DNA of 64,000 nt from Methanosarcina siciliae T4/M (GTDB taxonomy: Archaea > Halobacteriota > Methanosarcinia > Methanosarcinales > Methanosarcinaceae). This document shows positions 18,601 to 26,786 of this stretch, in pieces (the first letter of the stretch is position 1; each line of letters begins with the position of its first letter). The DNA lies in contig NZ_CP009506.1 of assembly GCF_000970085.1 (NCBI RefSeq), forward strand, positions 186,001 to 250,000. Reading direction: 5' to 3'. Position numbers and translations under genes: made by a program. Below the pieces are notes generated by a model that was not told the origin of the DNA, ran no database searches, and saw only the letters and a list, made by a program, of their open reading frames with translations.

Positions 18601-19422
18601 GGGGATGGCTCACCCTTGTGGGTACTTATAAACGCTAAATCTCTTTTTGATATGGGTGGCAAGTTTGCAGGCTCTCTGAGCATGCTTACTGACGTCACCG
18701 AGCGAAAAGAAGCTGAAGAGACCCTTGCAAATATCGAGATTGCCCGCAAAAAGGAAATTCACCACAGAATTAAGAATAACCTGCAGGTAATTTCCTCTCT
18801 GCTGGACCTGCAGGCTGAAAAGTTCAATAAAAGAGAGGATATTAAGGATTCGGAAGTGCTGGAAGCCTTCAGGGAAAGCCAGGATAGAGTAATATCTATG
18901 GCTCTTATCCATGAGGAACTGTACAAAGGTGGAGAGTTCGATACACTTGACTTTTCGTCTTACATTGAGGAACTCACTGAGAATCTTTTCCTGACATACA
19001 GGCTTGGAAATACAGACTTCAGCTTAAACATGGATCTGGAAGAAAATATTTTCTTTGATATGGATACTGCAGTCCCGTTAGGGATGATCATTAATGAACT
19101 TGTTTCCAATTCCTTCAAGTATGCATTTCAAGGAAGAAGCAGGGGAGAAATCCGAATCAAACTCCGTAGAGAAAAAAAAGGAAAGTGTATAAACAATGGA
19201 GAAAAAAGCAAAAAAGAAGGCTGTAAGAGTAAAAATTTTACTCTAACCGTTTCAGATAACGGCGTGGGCATTCCTGAAAATTTTGATATTGAAGATCTTG
19301 ACAGTCTTGGGTTTCAGCTAATAACTTCTCTTGTAGACCAGTTAGATGGGAAACTTGAACTGAAAAGGAACAATGGGACAGAGGTTACTGTAAGGTTCAC
19401 AGTAAGAGATAAAAATGAATAA
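15628..19422 (+). CDS. MEDS/PAS/GAF multi-sensor histidine kinase
   Basis: A soluble sensor kinase of about 1264 residues with no membrane segment. Domains in order: MEDS (about 10-190, starting DVPFGTHFCQFYQTKEDLID), PAS (205-330), GAF (360-510), four further PAS domains (about 515-635, 670-785, 790-905, 912-1030), then a HisKA_2-type phosphoacceptor (EIHHRIKNNLQVISSLLDLQ; the HH pair includes the likely phosphohistidine) and an HATPase domain (NELVSNSFKYAF, SDNGVGIP). No response regulator is adjacent. The ATG at 15628 is preferred with GGAG upstream; an in-frame TTG lies at 15598. The first PAS has cysteines that could bind a cofactor (QTCYRIIHGKSKPPSSCPQ). The signal sensed is unknown. 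Confidence 0.93.
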   Translation: MKKNLRNSGIDIVGDVPFGTHFCQFYQTKEDLIDTLVPYFKAGLESNEFCMWVTSQPLEVEKAKEALRKSVPDLDIYLEKRQIEIIPCTCWYFKEGIFDSRRTLNDYVEKLDQALANGYDGLRLSENTFWVGNKDWNNFVNSEKEIDRVIGNYHMIALSTCSLNRCSATEIIEVVSSHQFSLIKKEGKWEREDNFGRKKAEEAAVRDAGDWEQTFDAIPDLIAILDTEYQIVRANKAMAVKLGMTPEECIGQTCYRIIHGKSKPPSSCPQRQLLKDGAEHTAEVYEDCLGGYSIVSVSPLYDSKGKLTGSIHVARDINERKQEEHRIHRYNRILGEINRIFSNVVQAKTEKELGNACLSVALEMTGSQIGFIGELGTDGILHDIAFSESGWDQCLMYDKTGHRYRPGNLVVHGLYGSVVNSGKSFFTNDPPSHFDSIGVPKGHPQLTSFLGVPLVQDGKTIGVLAVANSEGGYNHEQQEDLEAIAPAVMQALQRKKAEQERKRAEEALIRRENEFRTLAENSPDMIARFDRQSRHIYVNPAAAEVYDLSQEEIIGKTHSELGRNPKHVKFWEKHNEKVFTTGNSETMEFHYTSPQGKEYHFNTRIVPEFINGKVTFVLAISRDITAIKEAEAKLKETLDNLENLVKERTTQLEKAYNLLKENEKGLAEAQRMAHLGNWDWNLVTGEIHCSDELYRIFGLNLQEFSSIFSETLSYVHPDDRDHVNDAIKKALDGEPCSIDFRIILAEGAERIVHTQGEVVCDKKNIPVRIKGIVQDITERKRAEEKIQILANAVESSDDAIITKSLDGIITSWNKGAEKVYGYSAEEVLGKPISILEPSLFGGETKKLTEMVKRGERVHHHETMRLRKDGTRISVSMALSPVFDIHGNLTAISAITRDITENKRAEHKLRESEEMYRNIVETANEGVLIIDDKTMITYANKKMTDMSGYRLEESIGRLIWDFISEESKAIAKLNLGRRRRGANGSYELKLIRGDGSPLWVLINAKSLFDMGGKFAGSLSMLTDVTERKEAEETLANIEIARKKEIHHRIKNNLQVISSLLDLQAEKFNKREDIKDSEVLEAFRESQDRVISMALIHEELYKGGEFDTLDFSSYIEELTENLFLTYRLGNTDFSLNMDLEENIFFDMDTAVPLGMIINELVSNSFKYAFQGRSRGEIRIKLRREKKGKCINNGEKSKKEGCKSKNFTLTVSDNGVGIPENFDIEDLDSLGFQLITSLVDQLDGKLELKRNNGTEVTVRFTVRDKNE

Positions 19423-19558
19423 GCATCGGCGAAATCTCAATAAAATTAGCTTAAGAAATACCAATAAAATTAGCTTAATATACCTCATTTATATTTGGTT
19501 CAAAAGATTTGTAAGAACCTCATTTTTTGATCCAGTTAATCCTGAATAATGCAAAAAA

Positions 19559-20896
19559 TTATTTTGATCGTTGAACTGTCATTTCTTCATTTCTTTCCTC
19601 GGCATAAGGTTCAAGAGCACTCGGCTCACCTCCCCCGTGCCAGCTTCTTCTCGGCCGGATGCGTACCATATGGACAGATTCTGAGTGGTCGTCCACTATC
19701 AATGCTGCTCCCTTTTCGCTTCCCATTTTCTTAAGGTATGTCCTGAGGCTTTCCTGCATATAAAGAGGTCTGGAACTTTCAAGAGCAAGGATATCATCAC
19801 TTGAGGTAAGGCGGTGGCAGATAAGCAGGTCACTCTGCGAGACAACATCAGGTTGAAGGCTTGCAGGCCTCTGGGTTGCCAGTACCAGGGAGAGCCCGGG
19901 CTGCCTGCCCTGCCTGAGGCAGCGGTTAATAAGCATTTCGGAAGCCAGGCTTTCTCTTCCCGCAGGCACGAAGATGTGGGCCTCATCGATAAACAGCCAG
20001 ACCATGGGAAATTCTTTTCCTTCAGGTTTTTCTCCCATCTGCTTTTTTTCGTAGGATCTTCTTGCCTCAAGCCTTTCCGCATAAAACCTGCCCGCAAGAA
20101 TTGATACTGCCGCAGCACAAACGTTTTCGTTTTCCAGGGGACTTACATCAAGAACTGTTGTCCTGCCTCCGGATATCAATTCTGATAGAGATGTTCCTTC
20201 TTTTGAGAACAGCCCCCAGGCTTTCACAGCCCTGAAATAGTTTTCTGCAGCCCCTTTAGTTGTCGGGTCCGAACGAGTGTCCAGGAAGATCTCACTGATG
20301 ATGTCTTCAAAAGAATAATGGTGGCCTTTCTCCCGGAGTGATTCAATGGTTCTTACGAGCAGGATCCCAAGAGGAGAAACCTCTTCAATTTTGAGAACCC
20401 TGCACCATTGGCTTCCGGATAGGTCCCGGATAGAAATCGAAAAAGGTTTTACCTCTATGTTTCGCTTCCTATAGGCTTCCACCTTTCCTGCTGGCACGAA
20501 AACCTCGGTCTCGAGGCCTTTGGGGGCGAGACCCCAGTTTTTCAGTCTTCCTGTTTCGGAAGCATTCGGATAACTCATTGTCCAGAATATCCCCATGGTA
20601 TCGATGATAAGAGAGGCAAGTTTTCCCTTGATGGCAGGATGAAGAAAGGCAAGCTCTTCCAGCATACATCCCATCGTGTAGGACTTTCCGTATCCTCTTT
20701 TCCCGCAGATCAAAACAGCATGGGGCTTAAGGGCATCCAGATAAACGGCGGCACCCCTTGAATGGTCAAGTGCCATATAGTTCCCAAGAAACAGGAGGCC
20801 TTCTCCATTATTTTCTTCGTTCCCGAGCACTCGCAGCGTCCCGCTGAGCCTTCCCCCGAAAACAGGTCTGAACTTTTTATTCTTTCCTTCAGGCAT
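19559..20896 (-). CDS. HerA-like/DUF87 P-loop ATPase
   Basis: A 445-residue ATPase of the HerA-FtsK superfamily. Walker A is GKRGYGKSYT (about 70-79), Walker B is VWLFIDEAHIF (about 302), followed by LINRCLRQGRQPGLSLVLATQRP, the HerA-type sensor region. HerA translocases drive DNA-end resection together with NurA and Mre11/Rad50, but none of these is near, so this may be a stand-alone relative with another DNA or protein substrate. It is convergent with the sensor kinase gene. Confidence 0.85.
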   Translation of the reverse strand: MPEGKNKKFRPVFGGRLSGTLRVLGNEENNGEGLLFLGNYMALDHSRGAAVYLDALKPHAVLICGKRGYGKSYTMGCMLEELAFLHPAIKGKLASLIIDTMGIFWTMSYPNASETGRLKNWGLAPKGLETEVFVPAGKVEAYRKRNIEVKPFSISIRDLSGSQWCRVLKIEEVSPLGILLVRTIESLREKGHHYSFEDIISEIFLDTRSDPTTKGAAENYFRAVKAWGLFSKEGTSLSELISGGRTTVLDVSPLENENVCAAAVSILAGRFYAERLEARRSYEKKQMGEKPEGKEFPMVWLFIDEAHIFVPAGRESLASEMLINRCLRQGRQPGLSLVLATQRPASLQPDVVSQSDLLICHRLTSSDDILALESSRPLYMQESLRTYLKKMGSEKGAALIVDDHSESVHMVRIRPRRSWHGGGEPSALEPYAEERNEEMTVQRSK

Positions 20897-20933
20897 CCTT
20901 GATAGTATCGGATTGACTTCTACTTAAAATAAT

Positions 20934-20950
20934 TTATTACTATGTAATAA
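20934..20950. repeat. perfect inverted repeat upstream of the HerA-like gene
   Basis: TTATTAC-TAT-GTAATAA is a perfect 7-bp inverted repeat about 40 bases before the start codon on the minus strand. It may be an operator; AT-rich composition makes chance occurrence possible. Confidence 0.5.
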
Positions 20951-21079
20951 AATAATATTCCCAAACCCGACAATATATCCAAATCAGGGCTTGAAAGCTT
21001 GTTTCAAGCCGGAAAGTGAAAAAAAGTATGATTTTTGAAAAAGTATGAATTTTGAAAGCTTCTGAATTCTCCAACAGCT

Positions 21080-22150
21080 TCAGGATATTATTTTATCCAG
21101 CTGGTTTTTCCATACTGCTTCTTTAATTTCCTGGGCTATTCTCCGTCCGGTTGAGAGGTCTTCCTGAATCAGGTCCGCATAGGGAGAGCCTGAAATGTAA
21201 AGGTTTGTCCCTGCCACGATCCGGGCAGAAATCTCAAATACCTTGATTTCAAGGGAGTCCGTGAAGACGGTTTCAAGGCAGAAAGCCCCTATCATCCCGC
21301 CGAAAAGCCCGAGAGACTCTTCAACTACTCTTTCTCCAAGGGAGAAGATAAGGGGCAGGAGGGATTCTCTTGCGACAAGAGGGACGTTTCCTGTGACTAC
21401 ATATGTCGGGCGGATCCCGGCTTCGATAAGTTCTCTGGGGGAACCGAGCCTGAAGATTTCATCGGCATTGGATTCCACTCTGCGATCCATGCTGAGAAGC
21501 TCAAGGCTTCCTTCGCTTAAAGTATATCCTTCGTTTCGGATAGGGGAATAGAAGTAATGCAGGTAATAGCGAGTTCCTGTAATGAACTCCTGAATAGTGT
21601 ACTTCTGGGTATGGTCAACGAGTTCGTCGAATTCCTCGTAGGTTTTTGCAACGAAGAAGCCTTTTCCTCCTTTTGCCCCGTTGTACTTGACCATCACAGG
21701 CCCGTTAATGTCATGGGGATCATCTATTTTCCCGGGCATATGGATGCCTGCTCCGAGCAGCCATTCCCTTTCTTTGTCCCTGTCCGATTCCCACTCCAGT
21801 ACAGCCCGGTTCCCAAAGGTGGGAACGGCCATCTCTGCAAAGTTCTCAGTGCCAAGGTAAGCAACAAATGAGCCGTGAGGGATAATGATTACGTTTCTCT
21901 TTCTGAGTTCCTCAGCCTTATTCATGATATCCGAATAGCTGTCAACAATAAGATACTCATCGGGTTTTGCTTTGGGGAATGCCTCATAGAATTTAGGCGG
22001 TTTGCCAACGCAGATCCCCAGAGTTCTGAAACCTTCTTTTCGAGCTCCATCAAAAATTTGAAGGCTTGAGTGAGAACAGACTGTTGCAATAGTAATGTTT
22101 TCTATATCGTAATTTTTCAGAAATTCAAGAATCTGCTGTTTTGTGATCAT
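21080..22150 (-). CDS. purP: formate-dependent AICAR formyltransferase (FAICAR synthetase)
   Basis: PurP is the archaeal ATP-grasp enzyme that formylates AICAR with formate and ATP in purine synthesis. The sequence shows the family start MITKQQILEFLKNYD, TVCSHSSLQIFDGARKEG, the ATP-grasp segment GPVMVKYNGAKGGKGFF and the metal/ATP region GAFCLETVFTDSLEIKVFEIS. I place the start at ATG 22150, where homology begins; an in-frame GTG at 22186 would add 12 residues without a ribosome-binding site. No other pur gene is nearby. Confidence 0.92.
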   Translation of the reverse strand: MITKQQILEFLKNYDIENITIATVCSHSSLQIFDGARKEGFRTLGICVGKPPKFYEAFPKAKPDEYLIVDSYSDIMNKAEELRKRNVIIIPHGSFVAYLGTENFAEMAVPTFGNRAVLEWESDRDKEREWLLGAGIHMPGKIDDPHDINGPVMVKYNGAKGGKGFFVAKTYEEFDELVDHTQKYTIQEFITGTRYYLHYFYSPIRNEGYTLSEGSLELLSMDRRVESNADEIFRLGSPRELIEAGIRPTYVVTGNVPLVARESLLPLIFSLGERVVEESLGLFGGMIGAFCLETVFTDSLEIKVFEISARIVAGTNLYISGSPYADLIQEDLSTGRRIAQEIKEAVWKNQLDKIIS

Positions 22151-22216
22151 GATTGCTACCAGCGGAAAATTTAGATTAGAATACACAATGTTGTATTTAA
22201 GGTTAAGGGCAGGCTT

Positions 22217-22230
22217 CTATATATAAATAT
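22217..22230 (-). promoter_or_regulatory. TATA box for purP
   Basis: On the minus strand ATATTTATATATAG lies about 70-80 bases before the purP ATG, giving an expected start near 22197 and a leader of about 47 bases. Confidence 0.45.
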
Positions 22231-22347
22231 AGCAGCCTATCTATAATAAATTGAAGAAATAAAAACTTTATATTAAGATCGGTTCAAAGTACAGTACAGA
22301 GTATACTTAAAATACTGATAATAAGGTTTTTAATTCAGGAAATACGC

Positions 22348-23340
22348 ATGAAAGGGCTTGAAGATAGAGACGGTTTATCCGAAATCGGCGCGCCTCCCCA
22401 GGGGCCTGGATCAGAGGAGCAGGATAACAGGGTGCTTGTTCTCCCTGTAAACGGGGATTCAAGAAAAATTACCCAGGTCCTCTCCAACGAAACCTCATTG
22501 AAAATTCTTGAACTTCTCGGGAAGAAAAGCATGTCTGCAACCAATATTGCAGAAGAGTTGAAGCTCCCCCTTACCACAGTCAAGTATAATCTGGATTCTC
22601 TGGCCGAATCCGACCTTATTAAGGTCAAACAGATAAAGTGGAGCCAGAAAGGGAGGCAGGTCAAGATCTACGAGTCAGCGGAAAAGCTGATTGTCCTTGT
22701 CCCTTCCAGAAGCACGATGGATAAACTCTCCATTATAAACTTGCTGCAGAAATACATCGGAGTAATAGGAGCAGCCGTCTTTGCTGCTGCAGGAATAGAA
22801 TACCTCTCGGCCTATCTACGGGCAAAAAAGATTATTGATGCCACGGCTCCTTTGCGGAGGGGGATCACGGGTCCGGTAAATGAGACTTATCCAGAAGCAA
22901 CAATTATGGAGACCGTTGAAACAGAAAACCTGAGCCCGGAATCAGATAGTTATAATTCGGATTTTGACAAGGTAGTGCCGGAAGAGGAGGTAATGGATGA
23001 GGAAGTAGTGGTAGAGGGGGCAATGGATGAGACCCCCGAAACCTTTGCCGGGCAGCAGGTAGAAGACGGTGGGGGTGCGGAAAATCTTTCATCGGGAGCA
23101 GGAACCGGAGGGGAAACCTTCCAGGGAGAAGCTGCAACGGAAGTCTCTGCCTCTGAGACTCTGGACTCTACTTCGGATTTGCCTTCGGTTCCTTCGGAAG
23201 GGCTCACCCCTCTCGGAGGGCTTCATGGGCTTTACGATACTCTTTCTCTTCACCCGGGGGTCTGGTTCCTTTTCGGCTGCATCTTTGTAATATTTTTGAT
23301 AATTGTAAGAGAAGTCTATTATAAGAAAAAAACCAAGTAA
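22348..23340 (+). CDS. membrane-associated ArsR-like HTH protein
   Basis: A 330-residue protein with an ArsR-type winged helix at about 40-110 (LSNETSLKILELLGKKSMSA, then LPLTTVKYNLDSLAESDLI). A short hydrophobic segment follows at about 135-155 (YIGVIGAAVFAAAGIEYL), then a long acidic, glycine- and serine-rich region, and a strong C-terminal membrane helix (VWFLFGCIFVIFLIIV) ending in a basic tail. This suggests a DNA-binding domain tethered to the membrane. The target and signal are unknown. The stop is 11 bases before truA, so the two are probably co-transcribed. Confidence 0.8.
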   Translation: MKGLEDRDGLSEIGAPPQGPGSEEQDNRVLVLPVNGDSRKITQVLSNETSLKILELLGKKSMSATNIAEELKLPLTTVKYNLDSLAESDLIKVKQIKWSQKGRQVKIYESAEKLIVLVPSRSTMDKLSIINLLQKYIGVIGAAVFAAAGIEYLSAYLRAKKIIDATAPLRRGITGPVNETYPEATIMETVETENLSPESDSYNSDFDKVVPEEEVMDEEVVVEGAMDETPETFAGQQVEDGGGAENLSSGAGTGGETFQGEAATEVSASETLDSTSDLPSVPSEGLTPLGGLHGLYDTLSLHPGVWFLFGCIFVIFLIIVREVYYKKKTK

Positions 23341-23351
23341 TCAGGGATTGT

Positions 23352-24161
23352 ATGAGAGTCGCTTTAAAACTTGCATACATAGGCACCGAGTTTCATGGGT
23401 CCCAGATTCAGCCGAATGTTGAGACCGTGGAGAAAGAACTCTTCAAGGCTCTTCGGAACCTCAGGATTATAGAAAGCCCCAAATCTGCGAGCTATACCTG
23501 TGCGGGCAGGACTGATGCAGGAGTCCATGCCCTCGGACAGGTTGTTGCTTTTGATACGGAAAAACCGAACCTGGCAATTCCAAGAGTTATCAACTCCGAA
23601 CTCCCTCCGGCCATATGGGCATGGGCTCATGCGGAAGTCCCCTACTACTTTGATGCAAGGAGAAGTGCGGTTTCCAGGCATTACCGCTACGTGATGAGCG
23701 GCGATGATTATGATATTTCAAAGATGAGGGAAGCTTCAAAACTGTTGCTCGGAACCCACAATTTTGAAAATTTTTCCAGGGCAAACGGTGAAAAAAGTAC
23801 TGTTCGCACTCTGGAGAGGATCAACGTCCGTTTAGACGGGGAAATTACAAAGATTGATGTTGTTGGTAACAGTTTTCTCTGGAACATGGTAAGAAAAATA
23901 GTGACAGCTCTCTCAATGATCGGAAACGGGGTGCGTGATAATGACTGGTTGCTCCAGATGCTGAATCCCGATATTTATGAAGAAGGAATCGAACCGGCTC
24001 CTCCCTACGGGCTAACCCTTATGGGAGTAAATTATGGAGAAAATATAGAATGGATTGAAGATGATTACTCGATCAGGCGGGCAGGTGAGCAGAACCACAA
24101 ACGCATTCTCAGACACAGGGTAATGGCTGAGGTGCTGGAAGAACTGATTTCCCATGAGTGA
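23352..24161 (+). CDS. truA: tRNA pseudouridine(38-40) synthase
   Basis: TruA converts uridines in the anticodon stem-loop of tRNAs to pseudouridine. The catalytic motif CAGRTDAGVHALGQ is present with the nucleophile Asp55; FDARRSAVSRHYRY and GNSFLWNMVRKIV are further family blocks. The 269-residue length is normal. It follows the membrane HTH gene by 11 bases. Confidence 0.95.
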   Translation: MRVALKLAYIGTEFHGSQIQPNVETVEKELFKALRNLRIIESPKSASYTCAGRTDAGVHALGQVVAFDTEKPNLAIPRVINSELPPAIWAWAHAEVPYYFDARRSAVSRHYRYVMSGDDYDISKMREASKLLLGTHNFENFSRANGEKSTVRTLERINVRLDGEITKIDVVGNSFLWNMVRKIVTALSMIGNGVRDNDWLLQMLNPDIYEEGIEPAPPYGLTLMGVNYGENIEWIEDDYSIRRAGEQNHKRILRHRVMAEVLEELISHE

Positions 24162-24318
24162 GAAATACCTTTAAATGTGAAAAATCACCTTTCTATCGTT
24201 AACCTCTTTTTAAATCCCTTTACCCAACTTTATTCACCTTACTTTATTCTTTTTTCCTGTTCTTCACTTTGTTCTTCACTTTTTACTGCCCTTTACTCTT
24301 TCAGTTTTCCGAAAAATT

Positions 24319-25365
24319 CTACTTCATATCCTTCTGGAAAATAGTTATTATTCGCGTGAGGCTCCTGTGAACTCTCTGCACGTAAATCTCAAGAACCTTA
24401 AGTCCTGCTTTCTCTCCATACTCAAATGATGTTTTGTCCGAGACAACAACTGCGATAGCTCCGGGTTTTAAGACACGGTGGATTTCTTCAAGGGCGCCGG
24501 AGTAAAGCTCTTCTAAGGACCCTGCAAGGATTGCTGCAGACCTTCCATAGGGAGGGTCGGTGACAACGGCATCGATTGTAGAGTCCTTCAGAGGGATCCT
24601 GCAGGCATCCCCTTCCATCAGTAGGTAGTCCAGTTCGTAGGCCTCAAGGTTCATGTGAGCCCCGAGGACAAGTTTTTCCTGGGCATCGACCCCGATGACC
24701 CTCGCCCTCACAAGCCCGGCTTCTACGAGTATGCCGGCAGTGCCGCAGAAAGGATCAAGAAAAAGCTCCCCGGGCTTTATCCCGGAAAGGTTTGTAAGGG
24801 CGCGGGCAACCCTGGGCATGAGGACTCCGGGGTGAAAAAATGGCTTGTTCTGGGGAGTCCTGGCTTCATAAGCACTCCGGTCAACTGAAGATAGGAGAGT
24901 CCCAAGCACAGCTTTTTCGCTCAGGATGAGCCGGAATTCCACATCAGGGTTTTTCAGGTTTGCCCTGAACCCTTTCCTGTAAATAAAGCCTCCAATTTTC
25001 TGCTCCAGGTACTCGCACGGAAAATCAACGTGGTGTTTGATCCGCTTTGCCCTGACAACAAAACTTTCTCCTTCCCTGATATACCCTTCAGGTTCAAAGG
25101 CTTCTGCAAGCTTCAGGAATGCATCAGGGTTGTTTTCGGTAGTTCCCACCACCTTCAGGATATGGTGGGTCATTGCCAGCCTTCCGGTTACAGGACCTGC
25201 AAGGGTTTTTTCAACATCCTCTTCTCTGCCTGCTATATCCACTACAAGGCACTGGTCTACTCTTGAATGGAGCCGGAAATCAAGCCCCTCAATTTTAAGG
25301 CAGGCAAGGACTTCGGCAGCTGGCAGTTCTTCGTGTTCTCCGGATAGTTCAAAAGCGTATAACAT
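24319..25365 (-). CDS. trmG10: tRNA (guanine(10)-N2)-dimethyltransferase
   Basis: An archaeal two-domain enzyme of 348 residues that methylates G10 of tRNA. A THUMP domain occupies roughly residues 50-160 and a Rossmann methyltransferase the rest: motif I LFLDPFCGTAGILVEAGL and the amino-methyltransferase motif AVVTDPPYGRSA, where DPPY is diagnostic for N2 methylation. The gene is convergent with truA, another tRNA modification gene. It ends with TAG, but a TGA follows six codons later, so no readthrough product of note is expected. Confidence 0.9.
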   Translation of the reverse strand: MLYAFELSGEHEELPAAEVLACLKIEGLDFRLHSRVDQCLVVDIAGREEDVEKTLAGPVTGRLAMTHHILKVVGTTENNPDAFLKLAEAFEPEGYIREGESFVVRAKRIKHHVDFPCEYLEQKIGGFIYRKGFRANLKNPDVEFRLILSEKAVLGTLLSSVDRSAYEARTPQNKPFFHPGVLMPRVARALTNLSGIKPGELFLDPFCGTAGILVEAGLVRARVIGVDAQEKLVLGAHMNLEAYELDYLLMEGDACRIPLKDSTIDAVVTDPPYGRSAAILAGSLEELYSGALEEIHRVLKPGAIAVVVSDKTSFEYGEKAGLKVLEIYVQRVHRSLTRIITIFQKDMK

Positions 25366-25598
25366 TGATGATCGGAAATAAGTTGATTAATATAGTTCAA
25401 AATGATCTTCAGGCAGTTCAAAATAACTCAATTTCGAGTTTCGTGTAGAGTATTGAGGTCTAAACAAGATCACAATGAAATTAAAGTCTCAATGAAGTCA
25501 AAAGCGGGTTACAGGTAAGAGAAGCTACCTGACAGGAGGCAGCCTGCAAGATTTCTATTATGATGTTTCCGGAGAGGACTGCCTGTGAATCGGACTCA

Positions 25599-25886
25599 TT
25601 AAAACATCTTTTCAAGTGTTTCCCTTCCAGTCATTCCTATCTCAATTCCAAGTTCTCCGGCAAACTTCGTTATCTCGACAACAGGGGCTTTGAGCATATC
25701 TTCGAAACTCTGCACACCTTTCACTTTTGCTGCCGCATCTCCGAGGGTCTCTGCGGCACTGACATTAAGATATCCGCACATCAGAAAACCTTTCTCTGCC
25801 CTTATGACCAGCAGAGGATACTTCTGCATTTCAAACCGGAGGCCAAGTGCGCATCCGTTTTCAAGTGAGATCTGTTCAATGAGCAT
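25599..25886 (-). CDS. DUF1805 family protein
   Basis: About 95 residues matching DUF1805, with the start LIEQISLENGCALGLRFEM, the core LLVIRAEKGFLMCGYLNVSAAETLGDAAA cut by a glycine turn, and a short C-terminal helix. The function of this widespread small domain is unknown. The ATG at 25886 fits the family start; an in-frame TTG at 25907 would add seven residues. It lies about 40 bases downstream of the signal-peptide gene's direction of reading and upstream of nothing else obvious. Confidence 0.8.
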   Translation of the reverse strand: MLIEQISLENGCALGLRFEMQKYPLLVIRAEKGFLMCGYLNVSAAETLGDAAAKVKGVQSFEDMLKAPVVEITKFAGELGIEIGMTGRETLEKMF

Positions 25887-25926
25887 GTTTTTCTCAATAA
25901 GCTTCAAGCCAGATTAACTTTTGGGC

Positions 25927-26730
25927 TCAGGTCAGGTTCCGATTAATTTCTTTAAGGATATTTCTGAAAAAACCGGCTACTTGACCTGCTTCAGTATTTT
26001 CCCCGGCAGTCCGGGTTACGTTTTCTTCACTTCCGTTTTCCGGACTTTTGTCTTTATTAGTTTCCATGTTCTGCAGTTCGGCTTTGAAAGTCTCATTTTC
26101 CGAAAGCAATATGGTAATGTTTTTTTCTGAGCCGAAATTTCCTTTCAGTAAGGCCCGGTTAGTTTTAAACTCAAGGCTTTTGTTTTCAAGCCCTTCCGTT
26201 AATTCTACATCAAAGCCCGGTGGAAGGATAATCGTAACACTTGAATCCGGAGTGCCCATCAGCCATATGTCTGTTCCGGGGCCGGCTTCTTCCTTGAAAC
26301 TGTAGGTTACGCTGGCGCTGTTTGTAATTGCCGATTTTTTTCCAGTTCTTCCGAGGGCCTCTTTTGAGATCCAGAATTCAACGTCCTTCAATTCAACAGG
26401 TTCCGAACTCGAGTTGAGCTTTACATCCGGTTCCTCTTCTAGGGATTTCTTCATTTTGCCATTTAAAATAACTTCCATCTTCAGGATTTCCCAGGCATTA
26501 ACAAAACCGTCACCTTCACCTGTTTCGATGTCTATGAGATTCCTGAAAAAAACAGCTTCTTCATCCGTAATTTTCTCATCGTAATTCCATGTCATTCCGT
26601 CTCTTTCCACTGTGATATTGTTGCCGGGAATAAAGGCAGCAGAACAGGGTTCTGAAAGAAGGGAAGGAATGAGGAAAGTTGCCAGTAAAAGACTGGCCGA
26701 AAGGAGGGGATACAGTTTCAAGATTGTCAA
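25927..26730 (-). CDS. secreted or membrane-anchored protein of unknown function
   Basis: A 267-residue protein with a clear N-terminal signal sequence (LLSASLLLATFLIPSLLSEPCSA) and several N-glycosylation sequons in the rest. The body is rich in beta-forming residues (SVTIILPPGFDVELTEG, SVTYSFKEEAG), suggesting an Ig-like extracellular domain. I do not recognise a family. The start appears to be TTG at 26730 because no ATG precedes the signal sequence. It lies downstream of the methionine aminopeptidase gene with a 56-base gap and may be co-transcribed. Confidence 0.7.
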   Translation of the reverse strand: MTILKLYPLLSASLLLATFLIPSLLSEPCSAAFIPGNNITVERDGMTWNYDEKITDEEAVFFRNLIDIETGEGDGFVNAWEILKMEVILNGKMKKSLEEEPDVKLNSSSEPVELKDVEFWISKEALGRTGKKSAITNSASVTYSFKEEAGPGTDIWLMGTPDSSVTIILPPGFDVELTEGLENKSLEFKTNRALLKGNFGSEKNITILLSENETFKAELQNMETNKDKSPENGSEENVTRTAGENTEAGQVAGFFRNILKEINRNLT

Positions 26731-26786
26731 CTCTTTTTTATCCGTCCTTCATCCTATTCTTTTTTCTGTTTTTTCTTTTCCGGGCT

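Noticed and set aside
20934..20950. Rho-independent terminator
   Set aside because: It lies upstream, not downstream, of the HerA-like gene and is made only of weak pairs.
24319..24321. TAG stop of trmG10 as pyrrolysine
   Set aside because: TGA follows after five codons and the protein already has its full family length.
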